64,000 nt of DNA from Platycnemis pennipes (Eukaryota; Arthropoda; Insecta; Odonata; Platycnemididae): NCBI GenBank assembly GCA_933228895.1, contig OW121846.1, forward strand, positions 147,330,746-147,394,745, given 5' to 3'. The position numbers were made by a program, and so were the translations under genes. Below the pieces are notes generated by a model. It saw only the letters and a list, made by a program, of their open reading frames with translations, ran no database searches and was not told where the DNA came from. Shown piece after piece: positions 44,795-55,645 of the stretch (position 1 is its first letter; every line of letters begins with the position of its first letter).

Positions 44795-46425
44795 CAGTTG
44801 AGCACCCTTAATCTGGTAATCCCTAATCCGAGAACACCCATTATCCGGCAATTTTGCCATGGTCAACTACTCGGTACTTTGTGGAAAATGCCGAAGCATT
44901 TTTAACCGAAAAATTGCTCCATAACACGTCGAGATATTATCACATTCTTAACGTTAATTTTCCCATTTCAAGAATCAGAAAGATTTAAAGATATTAAATT
45001 CTTCGTGTACACAGGAATTATTCTGCAACTTGAAGTAAACATATTAATTTGAAGTCATCGCCGAGACGGACTAAGACTGATATACAGATCGGCCACTTTC
45101 AATGGCGCGCGCATTTTTGATTGACCACTAAAAGTAATTTGATAAAATTGTTTGTTATCTGCTTATGTTTCTCCCAAATCATGTCTCATCTGTACAGTTG
45201 TGGCAACAGCAGAGGAGTGAGGCATCAGTACAAAACGTTAACGATCGCAGAAAAAGTGCAGGCTGTGAAAAACTTTGACGCCGTTGCATCAGTAAGGCGT
45301 TTGTCTGAAACATACAGCGTGGGATCTTCAATAATATAACACATTAAGAAGCTAAAAGAGAAAGTCCTCAAAATTGTAATGTTAAAGTGAAGCGAAGAAA
45401 TGGATGAAAGAGAGAAAAACTATGAAATAAGATTTAAGAGCTGATATAGATCGCGTGGTTTCGATTGCGTCGAAGTGAAGGGCTTAGTCAGTATTTCTGG
45501 CCAAATGCTAATGGAGCAGGATAAACTATTTCAGAAATAGACGTGATCAATCTAAAAGACATAATTTGGGAAATTTCGCGTGCATGCAATAGCATTTAAC
45601 AGTCAATTCTAAAACGCGTGGTTTAAATTGTGGCCTGCTTTAAGGTTTGATGTAGAAGAAATAAGTGGGGATTTTAAAAAAAGTTCATGTTTCTGAGGAT
45701 AATAATATGATGCTGGAGTTTTCGAACAGCATCCATAACCCTGAATTACAGGAAAAGGAATTGGTAAATTTCGACGAAAAGATAGTTAGCGGCTACGATA
45801 CAATCACCACGCAACGTTTCACAGATGATGAAATCACTGAAATGGTAATTAATAACAACAAATCCGAGTGGGCACGAAGAAGGTGAGCCTGAAATTGTTT
45901 AAGAAAGATTACTATTGATAATGGTCTTTTTAAGAATCATCCAGTTCGGTCGCCCGCGACGTAGTGATGGGCGGCCGTACAGACGACACCTACGTGTTGA
46001 CATCGCGCTGAATCAGCTGATAACAGAGCAAGCGCGGCAGGAAATATGTTATGCAAAGCACAGCATAAGAAATATCTTATTTTATACCCTTTTCCAATAA
46101 TAATATGAAACTTTTACATGAGCAGCAATATGTACAATGCTTAGATTCCGTTATTTTCACTCACTGCGTAACTTCGATACTTATAAATAATAACTTTGTG
46201 CATTAAGGAACCATTTCTTTCTGATTATTCTCAGTGACTCTTTTAATAATTGTTTTCAGTAAATCGCAAACGAATATATTTTGTCATAAATAATTGACTC
46301 CTTTCAATGAAAACATCCCGGGCATCAAAAATAGACCAGTTGCCATGCATGACCCATAGTAAAGTAAAATCCCTAATCCGGCATCACTTCGGTCCGGACT
46401 GTGTCAGATAAAAGATGCTCAACTG
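44795..46425 (+). mobile_element. Tigger/pogo-like element, internally deleted, 1.63 kb
   Basis: The left TIR 'cagttgagcacccttaatc' starts at 44795. The right end, read inward, is 'cagttgagcatcttttatc' from 46425. TA lies on both sides (44793-44794 and 46426-46427), the Tc1/mariner-superfamily target duplication. The TIR type and internal protein pieces identify a pogo/Tigger member. The length is well below the roughly 2.4-2.8 kb of complete relatives. Confidence 0.8.
45180..45890 (+). pseudogene. Tigger/pogo transposase remnants (N- and C-terminal)
   Basis: The N-terminal part reads 'RHQYKTLTIAEKVQAVKNFD' and 'SVRRLSETYSVGSS', a CENP-B-like helix-turn-helix DNA-binding motif. A poorly readable segment follows with 'ADIDRVV' and a Q-SG-ML-like stretch. 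The piece at 45665-45886 ('NMMLEFSNSIHNPEL', 'FTDDEITEMV') matches the C-terminal tail type of these transposases. The DDE catalytic core is missing, as expected for an internal deletion. Stops occur between pieces. Confidence 0.7.
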
Positions 46426-46427
46426 TA

Positions 46428-48108
46428 CTAGAATATTTTATCAGACTACTATATTATTAGACTTTTATATTATTAGAATATATATTATTAGACTATTACT
46501 GGTGACAAGTTTCTGACCGCGTAACTGTAGCTGTATTGAACATTGCCGATCGCAAACTGTTTCTACATGCGTCGTTATGATGCAAATTCTTTTCATCATG
46601 ATACAAATAATGGCTCCGGGGTCCTCATGCCCCGAATGAATGCCTTGCTCTAACTTCTGTCGGGGAAAGCGTTCAATGAGCTTATTCCTCTGTCTACATA
46701 CCAACAGCTTACGTTTTACCCTGAAGAAATTATTGAGGGGTGGGTTTCTTTGTCCCACGTCGGGAAACCCTTTGTCCTAGTGTATGTAGCTGTGAAATAA
46801 ATAATGCAATTTAAAAACAATAAAACTACACTCATGCATATGGTATTGTTTTAAATATCGTATTATTAATTTTATTTCATTATTTTATTCAAGTTTCACT
46901 CAATATTGCCAGAATATTCGGATTAAATTGCAAGTTCTTGGACAAAATATACTTCTGATGTTATGATGCTATTTTATGTTATTTCCTCAGCGTTTGGGTA
47001 CTTTAAGGAATCTTATAACTATCCTTGTATTGGGGTGAAATAATTACGTATCTTCATTGGTTGGAACCAAGAAAATTTTACTGCCAATAACTCGTACGAA
47101 AGCCGTGGTAATTTGCATCATGGGGGATTCTAGAATAGGGTTGTGAGGTTGGCACATGACGTCAAATACGGTGAGTTGAGCGGACCGAGCTACTTCCTCC
47201 ACGCAGTTGTCTCTTGTGCTCGAAGTCTCCTTGCGCGTCTCTCACCTCTTATCACACGGTTCCTCCCGTGAGGAGAAAGAATCTGAGATATGTTGACAAC
47301 TCAACTCATTCAGCGGCATTTTCTTACGTTTGAAACGCTTCAACAAGTTTCTATCAACAGCATTTCACTCAAAGTAACTAAACGTTAATATTGAACGCCC
47401 CATTAGCAATTGAAATGCCTAAAAAATATGTAACCAAAACTACTTCCTATAGTGGAAACTTAGCCATGAAATATTACTATATAAAGAATGAATTATGTCA
47501 TTCACAATTGGCGAGTGCATAATTTTTATTTTGGAAAAAAGACAGATTTATGAATTATTTATCCGGAATTTGCTTGGAAATTCTCTCAAGTTTCCCTCAA
47601 AAAAAAAGGTAAAAGTTACAAAAATAATTTCAAATTCGCGTCGTGCAAACTCGGTAGGTTTCTGTTTCGCGGCGTATGCAGAGATGGCCATAGATGAGCC
47701 ATAGCAGCAATAGCTACTTAGGTAGATAGGTGATGATGGCCAATGAGTAGGCATTGCTTTCTTTATCTTGGCTGGATGAGAGGCAGTTTGTCCCGTATTT
47801 TCCCAACCCAGCGTCGAGGGTGTGGGGCAATCACCAAACGTTGCAAACTAAATAAATTGCAACGGATCAGGACTCAGAGACAAAATCTACTAATTACGGG
47901 ATTCACAGGGCCACAGGATGAGAGGCTAGTACTTCAGTTACCATACCTTTTCTAAACCCTTTCATCGCTCTCATTGTTAGCAGAAATAATAAATGACTAC
48001 GTCGCCCCTGGACGAATTTTAACACTTCTTAAATGCTTCCTCCTTTTGAAGGGAGCATTTAGGTACCAAATCGGAGACTTGGCGACGCATGACTTTTAAA
48101 CTGGAGCT
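46428..48108. other. No recognisable gene or element
   Basis: AT-rich; short ORFs only. A GC-richer patch at about 47150-47290 includes 'catgacgtcaaa', a CRE-like word, without other support. Confidence 0.35.
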
Positions 48109-48396
48109 ATTTAAGCCAATTAGGTACGGTGGATAGTTCGGCAGGGGTAGGAATTTTTGAGGGAATGGAAGAAAGACGGAGAGAAACCCGGCGTCGGCAT
48201 TAGCTTGCTCTTTGCGAAAGATGCCCAGGAGTCCACGGTTTAACGTCCCATCCGACGGACAGAGGACTGAACATGAAGTGCTCTCCATGCAATGCTCAAT
48301 GTGGACCGGTATACCGCTGAAAATTCTCTTTGTCTTCCCGATGTCGAACCCGGACCCTTGGGATTGGAAACCGATAATCTAGCCACTATAAGAATC
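48109..48396 (-). repeat. tRNA-derived SINE, near full-length
   Basis: Reverse-order markers: 'gagagaaacccggcgtcggc', 'attagcttgctctttgcgaa', 'acgtcccatccgacggacag', 'cgatgtcgaacccggaccct' (B-box complement) and 'aatctagccactataag' (A-box side). It belongs to the same family as 2138-2446. Confidence 0.75.
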
Positions 48397-48559
48397 CGTA
48401 ATAGTTCCAACGTATTAGTTTCAGCTTCATGTAAATTCTTTAGGCCATAGACTCTAGAGGTGACTTTATTTGGAGGAGACGGAATTTTTATTTTTATTAA
48501 ATACATTCCGCGTGGACATTCCTAGACACGGAACACAATTTGGGACTGGTAAACAGATG

Positions 48560-48626
48560 TAAGGTTTCGCCGAGTTTCAGACCTGGGCCCTCGAGATGGA
48601 ATGCCACTTCAACAAGCCGATCCCCA
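48560..48626 (-). repeat. SINE head fragment
   Basis: 'gagtttcagacctgggccct' with 'cgagatggaatgcc' and 'gccgatcccc' matches the head of the main SINE family in antisense. The body is missing, replaced by unrelated sequence with 'acattccgcgtgg'. Confidence 0.5.
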
Positions 48627-49059
48627 AATGCTTGGCAAAGTTTAGTATGACGGGTAAGTTATGAAACCCGAAATGAGTTATTTAACTTTTTAAGCTTCAA
48701 GCTTTGGTTAGTCGTTGAAGATTTTAATAAGGATTTCGTGGTTTCTCAATGTTGCCCGCTCCAAATCGGTCGAATTGCAATCCATGCATGAAGTCGGAAT
48801 CCTCTTGAGAAGATCCCAACATACTTTCGAGTAAGCATTCGCGAGTTTTCCCTTTTTTAATCACTTTCTCAGTTATAAAAATGCAGCCACATTTAATAAT
48901 TGAATACTCCGATGGCGCTGCTGAAATTCTGTCATCCCTGTCGAGTGCAATGATTGTGAGATACAAATCGGGTACTAAAAGGTCAGAAATAATCACTGCT
49001 ATATGTTTATCAGTTTTTCACTTGTAGACCATGCGAGTAGGCCTTGATATATTTAAGCA

Positions 49060-49245
49060 GGTTATTTAAATTTGATCTACTCCATAGTTGAAGTAGTCTG
49101 TAGTGCATGCAGCATGTTAAGTCTAACATGTCTCCATGAAGTAGTGGCATTGTAGCTCTAAGTTGCATATAAGTAGTGTATGTTTGGTGATCTTCGACCC
49201 CTACCACACACCTTCACGATGGTTCCCAGGGTATTACTTAGATGA
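49060..49245 (+). mobile_element. CR1-like LINE 3' end
   Basis: The plus strand carries 'gtgtatgtttggtgatcttc', 'ccacacaccttcacgatggt' and a tail 'cttagatgagatg'. This is colinear with 10507-10580 (reverse) and 58535-58615. Upstream, 'agtctgtagtgcatgcagca' also matches the 10.7 kb copy ('acactacagactatatttca' in reverse). It is 3' UTR only. Confidence 0.6.
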
Positions 49246-51419
49246 GATGAATCTCTTTGGCTGGTCTGGGTGAATGTTTCCCAGACCACGTCATCAGCTA
49301 TCAATCTGGATCACCATTGCATCGGGTGAGGCCTTCTTCGCCCATTCGGTATCCTGCTAGCATTAAAACTCTGGTATCAAATGGGAAACCTGGTATATTT
49401 TCCCCTCTCATCCAGAAAGAAATGCTGAGCCATGAACTAACTTGCCTTACCCTCGACCTTCAAGCAGCCGAGGACATCGGTGCAATCGCACATCTCTCCC
49501 ATTGGCTCTGCCAAATCAAATGGATGTGATGCTACGCAGCGGGCGCGATGGCCTCGTGAGGCATCCGACGAAGAAGGAGGGGAGGCTGACTATTCACCCC
49601 CTCCACGGGAACGTTGTTTATGTTGGAATCGATTTTTCTCCGATGCGCTCACATGTTTTGCCCCTATCAAGCGCTCCACGAATTATTTTTTCCTTCACCC
49701 GACGCCTCCGAGTCGTAGTTCGGTAAACTTCCTCGAATCGTTCCCTTTGTGGAGATAGGAATCACCTCCTCTGGATTCTGGACCCGGGGCGCACATCTGC
49801 GATTCCAGTTTTTCCCACAGGAAGCACCATGCATTGGCACATTTTTAGAGGAGGATGGGCCTAATCATTCTTAACAGATCCAGGGTGTGAGTGTTCCAGG
49901 AAAGGTTCCAGCTTCCACAATAACGGGAATAGTTGGGATACACTGGGCGCTAAGATCTCCGGATAAACGTGTGTTCGAGTACGAAGTGGCGGGTACCCTT
50001 TCGAGATCATAGGGTGTGCACAGCAAAGATTGATGGAGACTTAGATAAGAGGTGACGGAGAATGTATTACGATATACTAAGTAACAAGGAGAGTTCGGTA
50101 GCCCTATGAGTGGAGCGCTGGGCTGTTGACTGTAGGTACGGGATTAAATTCCAGTAGAGAGCTTTGGATATGTCACACCAAAATGTGTGCTTTTCTGGGT
50201 ACCGCGTCTTTCTCGGAAAACGCAGGCGTCAATGCGAACTGAACTTGCTACCCTGCCCTGATATATGAATTTTATAAGCCGGCAGTGTTACAATTGGTTT
50301 CTGGTGAGCTTTACCTTCATCAACCAAACAAGGGTTGAACACTACTATCTATTAATTAACAAAAACTAACCTAGTAGAGCAATATCCTTGGGAGAGAGTG
50401 ATAGAAGAACTTGGATTTTAGTTGTTATCTTACTGCATAGGTAGTATCACGCTGCTCAACTTAAACCAGTGGTAAACAAGCCACTTTGTCCATGTCCTTG
50501 GCGGTATTCGAATCCGCGACCTCCGGATTGCCATCGAAACTGATCAACACGGTGTGCATGCACATGAGATAAAGCTATTTTGCTGAGAATCAAGAGTGGA
50601 AGTAACTAGAAAGGGCTACTGAATTCAATCTGAGCTTCCGTTACTGACAAGAGGAAAATGACGGAGTCAAAGCAACGCTTGGTTTTTCGGTAGATGTGTT
50701 TTCTGCGGACGTTCGATTCCAATTGTCTTCGGGGCTAAATTTGAATCAAAGGTGTCTTCTTTGCCTCCCGTCCATTCCTTTCGTCCGTCAGTTCTGCTTC
50801 AATTTTTTAACTTGAAATTCAGTGTATCTATTCCATTATAACTTGTATTTTGTGGCTACCATTTCCATGATGTGTTTAAATTCAACTTCGAGTTTTACTT
50901 CAAGTATATTCCCTACCACTAAGACCCGAAGGTTTCAAAAAATAGGTGAAGTTTAGTGAAGACTTACTGAAAAATAGTTCTGAAATGAGACAATATCATC
51001 AATTTTGGATGCTAAAAACCAACGACTGTACTTTTTATTCAGATTTACACAACCTATTACCTATTTATAAGATTGAGGATGGGGGATTTAATTCACGAAA
51101 ACAAGGAGATAAGAGGCGCTTTTCCATTCGATGCGTTAACCTCGCCCTTTGAACGCCTTTTGGAATAATTATTTCTACCCAAGCAGAGCGAGTTAACTCC
51201 TGCTGTTTGAACTTCTTCAAAGTAGTGGTAATTCCGGGGAGGTGGACGACAGCTAGTAATTCCCGATAGTAACCGCACTGAACGCACGCAGGAAAAACTG
51301 TACCGGAGAGTAGAGCTCACCACAACCGGTTCATTAACAATATATGAGCGCTCTTATCAGGAGAAATGCTGTGTCGTGTGAGTTTAGTTTTGTTACTTAC
51401 GCTATTTAGGATGGATGGG
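49246..51419. other. Mostly unassigned; two tRNA-like heads
   Basis: At 50095-50160 (plus) 'ggtagccctatgagtggagc' and 'gtacgggattaaattccag' resemble degraded A and B boxes. At 50490-50560 (minus) 'cgcggattcgaataccg' is a B-box match. ORFs at 49257-49758 overlap in three frames, have no motifs and sit in GC-richer sequence, so I do not call genes. Confidence 0.4.
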
Positions 51420-51487
51420 TACTAAGGTGGAATATTGTAAAGGAACGGGGAGAGAGTTAAGTTAAACCCGGCGTCGGTATTAGCTAG
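51420..51487 (-). repeat. SINE 3' fragment
   Basis: 'ggaacggggagagagttaag' and 'aaacccggcgtcggtattag' match the 3' half of the main SINE in antisense. The copy stops where GATA repeats begin, suggesting replication or repair slippage at the junction. Confidence 0.55.
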
Positions 51488-51499
51488 ATAGATAGATAG

Positions 51500-51899
51500 A
51501 TAGCAATAAAGCTGGTCACAGGCGTGACAAAAGATAGATAGATAGACTTAAAACGCTGGAGCATTCTCTAATTTGGCTCTTCCATGCATTCCGCAAACCA
51601 GGAATTAACAGGGCTCATTAAAGGAGCGGTCGGTCTTTCTTTCTTCTTCTCATACTTTTTCTCATACCCTTTCCATTCCCCCTCTTCCATACCCCTCCTT
51701 TCCCCCTCTTCCATACCCCTCCTTTCCCTTACTTCCACCTATCACTTGTTTCCTCGACCTTCCGTCCCCCCCGTCAGTTTTCTCCTCTCCTTTGAGAAAG
51801 GTGGTAGTGGCCACCGAAATATCGGGAAAATATTTTTGTGAGTGTCCTTTTTATGTTCCTTTATACTTTTGTCACGCCTGTGACCAGCTTTATTGCTAT
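51500..51899. repeat. 34-bp perfect inverted repeat around a pyrimidine-rich core
   Basis: 51500-51533 (contains 'caataaagctggtcacaggc') is the exact reverse complement of 51866-51899. Each arm has GATA-type repeats on its outer side, directly at the left arm and after 31 bp at the right one. The interior includes C/T-rich tandem words (51650-51745, the unit around 'ccatacccctcctttccc' occurring twice). At 51792-51819 there is a stem 'ggtgg...ccacc' followed by GAAA, faintly like the Penelope tails at 40186. This may be two insertions of one short element in opposite orientation, or one element copied tail-to-tail. Confidence 0.7.
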
Positions 51900-51929
51900 T
51901 TGTGTCTCGCACTGCGAATTTGTTGTGAA

Positions 51930-51972
51930 CAGATAGATAGATCAGATAGATAGATAGATAGATAGATAGATC

Positions 51973-52009
<37 letters not shown>

Positions 52010-52070
52010 TATAGATGGATAGATGGATAGATGGATAGATGGATAGATGGATAGATAGATAGGTAGATAC
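51930..52070. repeat. GATA/GATG microsatellite
   Basis: Long runs of 'gata' tetramers with a few 'gatcagata' and 'gatggata' variants. A second, shorter GATA run lies at 51483-51500 and another at 51533-51545. Confidence 0.95.
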
Positions 52071-52214
52071 TTCAAGCTCAAAACTCTACATGTAATTATA
52101 CAATAAATGCATACTTGAGCTTTAGGTAGCTTACAAGTGTAAACCTGAAAAAAGCTTAAGCTTTAGCCTTAAGGTTTACCCTTAAAGTAAGTAAGTAAGT
52201 AAGTTTAAAGGCTT

Positions 52215-52320
52215 TAGCTTACTCTTTACGAAAGGCACAAACGCGTACCACCAAAATGGGAACCAATGCAACATGAAAAATTTCCCTCAGCCGGGATCCG
52301 AACCTGGAGCATCAAGATGA
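52215..52320 (-). repeat. SINE partial copy
   Basis: 'ttactctttacgaaaggcac', 'aatttccctcagccgggatc' and 'cgaacctggagcatcaagat' match successive parts of the main SINE in antisense with strong decay. The 3' end and A-box side are missing. Confidence 0.5.
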
Positions 52321-52421
52321 TATTTTTAAAAGGGATATTATTTTTTCAAGTGCGATATTTCAATATTTTGTGTTGATTACTTGGAACTTGATGCTGAGAT
52401 TAGAAGCTAGTTAGCTATTTA

Positions 52422-52735
52422 GGGGAGGCGACCGACAGCAGCGGTCTTTTGTGCCATTTAGGAATGGTTGGGTAATGGTAGAAAGGACATCTCAGGTAAT
52501 GGAGGAAGGGTGCACGTCCCGGCGTCGGCATTAGCCTATGTTGAACGACAGGCGTCAAGGGGACCATGGCATAACGTCCCATACGATGGACGGTGTACTG
52601 AACCTGAAATGCCCACCACTAGGCACTCAAATAGGAACCTGTGTGCCACTGAAAAATCCGCCACTGTCGGGAATTGAACCCGGGCCCTCGGGATGGGAGG
52701 CCAGTACTCTAGCCAACCAACCAACCCGATCCCCA
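52422..52735 (-). repeat. tRNA-derived SINE, best-preserved copy
   Basis: Complete from the 3' marker 'ggggaggcgaccgacagc' to the head 'gccagtactctagccaacca'. The B-box complement 'gggaattgaacccgggccct' is intact. About 314 bp, which sets the approximate full length for the family. ORFs on both strands of this copy are by-products. Confidence 0.85.
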
Positions 52736-54139
52736 TAGTCAGATGCTGCTTTTGACTATCTTGTTTGATCTAGCCCTTGCAACATGCCAACAAACAATGT
52801 CATTGAGCTCTCTCAAGTATTTACTAGCCTTATCGGCCTATTCAAACGGTCATCCTATCGTTGACTTCATCCAGCGGAAGAACTTGTGAGGCTTTAATTC
52901 AGTGGGAATTGATCAGAGGGAGAAGACTATCCATGGTGAGTCCATTACTCAAGGCCATTTCACTAGCGATAAATATTACGCAGAGGGATTAATCGTTTGA
53001 GAAAAACTCATTAAATAGTCAGTCTTGGATACATGTATAACATTTTCATGGATTCATCTTATATAGCTTAATTTGGTGATATGGATTAAGTAGTCAACAA
53101 TTTTCCGGGGAAAATTTATTTTTTCAATGGTTGATCTTTGGATAAGGATGATGGAGCGATCATGGTACTATATACCTTGGTAGAAGATATTCGGGTGACG
53201 CGCTGTCCTGGCAACGCGAAGGTTGCGGAGAGCAAAAGAGGGACTCGCATTAGTTTTAACTAATTTTTAAATTTTAAGCCCCTCGCATATATTGTAATAA
53301 GTGACGCGATAAGTGAGTTGCAAGGAGTGAGCAGAGCTGGAGAATTTTGCAGACTTGATCAAAATTGCGCCAAGTAGACATTGTAATATAAATATTCCAC
53401 CCAAGGGCTCAGAACGAATATACTCAAAATACACCTGTACTGAATGGCCAGAGTATTTTGTGACAAGGCACTTACATTTTCATTACTACCTCAAACATTC
53501 CTTTTATCTTATGCCAATGTCCAATTTGGAAACAAGTTTTGCATATATATTTGGTACGACTAATTTGGACCGAGTGACATGGTGGAATTGTATCCATATG
53601 GATTTGGTCCAAAAATTTGTATACAAATTTTGGACAAAGCACATGGAACTTACTCTAAATTTCCCTCCAAACGCATGAGACCAACATATAAGAGAGGAAA
53701 AGAAGAAGTCTAGGTATGCTGAGCCCGATTCAAAATAAACGTTATTTAAGTACTGTGAGAACAATCGTCATTTTCCAAGAAAGTCGCTGCAGTGATTTCA
53801 TACTGCATGTATTAAATATTACCAGACATGATTATGAAAGATCTGACACGACGACAAAAGAAGCAGTTTATGTGACAAGAGGTGTATGTTTACCCTTTAG
53901 TTTATATGTTGATTATCATATTGATATTTTACCTCTTAGTTTCTGGCTAGTTGCCACGCTAAGATTTTTAGTGACGGTTGAATTGTATCCATGATCGTTC
54001 CGTTCCATGATCATTATATAAAAATTGAATAGGATACAATAAGTTTAATTATGCCTAAAGTGTGTAGGAATAAGAGAGTGAACTATTTAAAGGTTATATA
54101 TGTGGTATGGGTATAGGTTATATATGTGGGAGCATCAAT
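52736..54139. other. No recognisable gene or element
   Basis: AT-rich. ORFs of up to 107 codons (53355-53678) contain no motif I know. A perfect 20-bp palindrome lies at 53612-53631 (half-site 'aaaatttgta'). Confidence 0.4.
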
Positions 54140-55645
54140 ATTGAGATCGGAATTCGAGGCAGCAGTACGGGACCTTCGGATGAACAAAGCATCTGGAATC
54201 GATGATATACCCACAGAACTGATAAGGAATGCGGGAGAGAGGATATTGGCCCATCTTTTCAACGTCATCTGTGACATGTACTCAACAGGAGAAATACCAA
54301 GAGACTTCGAGAAAAACATCATCATTCTTATTCCCGAAAAGAAAATAGCAGAGACATGCGAAAAGCTTAGGACTATTAGCCTGACGACACATGCATCGAA
54401 GATATTGACAAGGATCATCCACAAAAGAATAAAACGAAAAGCAGAGGAGTTCCTGGATGAAGATCAATTAGGATTCAGGAAAAGTAAGGGTAAAGAGAAG
54501 CAATATTGGCCCTTAGGCTGCTTATAGAGAAGGGAAGGGAGAAGAACAAACCGACCTTCATTACATTTGTGGATTTAGAGAAGGCTTTTGACAACGTGGA
54601 TTGGAATTCAATGCTTGATGTTCTGAAAGGAATTGGAGTGTCCCACAGCTACCGAAGAATTATTCACAGATTGTATAAAAACCAAGTAGTGTTGATAAAA
54701 TCTGGACCCAGCTGTGAAGAAGCTGGAATAAGGAAAGGAGTGAGACAAGGCTGTGCACTGTCTCCCATAATTTTTAATGTTTACATTGGGAGAGCCATCA
54801 ATGATGTCAAGGAGAATTGTTCTGGAGTGAACATCCACGGAGAAACAATCAGCATGCTACGATTCGTTGATGACATAGCTCTCATAGCAGAGACAGAGAA
54901 GGAGCTGAATAAGATGCTAACAACCAAGGAAAGGACAATGACCAGACATCAGCTGAAGATCAATAAGAAGAAGACTAAGATATTGGTGTGCAGCAAGAGA
55001 GAAGAGGCCAAAACCAACATTAAACTATCAAAACAGAAACTGGAAGATGCGAAAGAGTTCTGTTACCTGGGAAGCGGAGTAACCAACGATGGACGAAGCA
55101 AGAAAGAAATAGTGAGTAGAAGAGCCCAGGCAAAGAGGGCATTCTATCAAAAGAAGAATCTACTTACAGCTAGAAATACAAGTTTGGAAGTAAGGAAGCA
55201 ATTCATCAAAACGTGTATCTGGAGCATGTTTCTTTACAGCTGTGAAGCATGGACGATGACAGCAGCGGAGAAGAAAAGGGTGGAAGCATTCGAAATATGG
55301 TGCTATCGACGGATGATGAAGATAAAATGGATCGACCGAGTGACAAATGAAGAAGTCTTAAGAAGAGTGGGAGAAAAGAGAAGTCTGCTGAAAACTATTA
55401 AAAGAAGACGGGACAATCTAATCGGCCATATCTTAAGACACGATGGCCTAATGAAGATAATTGTGGAAGGAAAAGTGAACGGGAAGAATGGAAAAGGCAG
55501 GCCTCGTATGAGTTACATAGAACAGGTCGTAAAGGACGTGAAAGAGAGGAACTACGTTAATATGAATAGGTTGGCCGATAGAAGAATCGAGTGGAGGGCT
55601 GTGTCAAACCAATCCTAGGATTGTTGACCCTTGATGATGATATTT
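54140..55645 (+). pseudogene. RTE-like LINE reverse transcriptase, copy B
   Basis: Best-preserved RTE-like copy. It begins at 'EFEAAVRDLRMNKASGIDDI', without endonuclease. The first frame runs to about 54500 ('EEFLDEDQLGFRKSKG'); a single-base-scale deletion then shifts to the 370-codon frame at 54506-55618. That frame carries RT motif A 'FVDLEKAFDNVDW', motif B 'GVRQGCALSPIIFNVYI' and motif C as 'RFVDDIAL' (FADD in copy A). It continues with 'CYLGSGVTNDGRSKKEIVSR', 'EAFEIWCYRRMMKIKWIDRV' and 'GKGRPRMSYIEQVVKDVKER', and stops at 55616-55618. The tail 'cccttgatgatgat' is a short trinucleotide run of the kind RTE elements have. One frameshift and 5' truncation make it non-functional. Confidence 0.8.

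Noticed and set aside
51584..51841. 85-codon Ser/Pro/Leu-rich ORF
   Set aside because: Encoded by a pyrimidine-rich tandem stretch; composition explains it.
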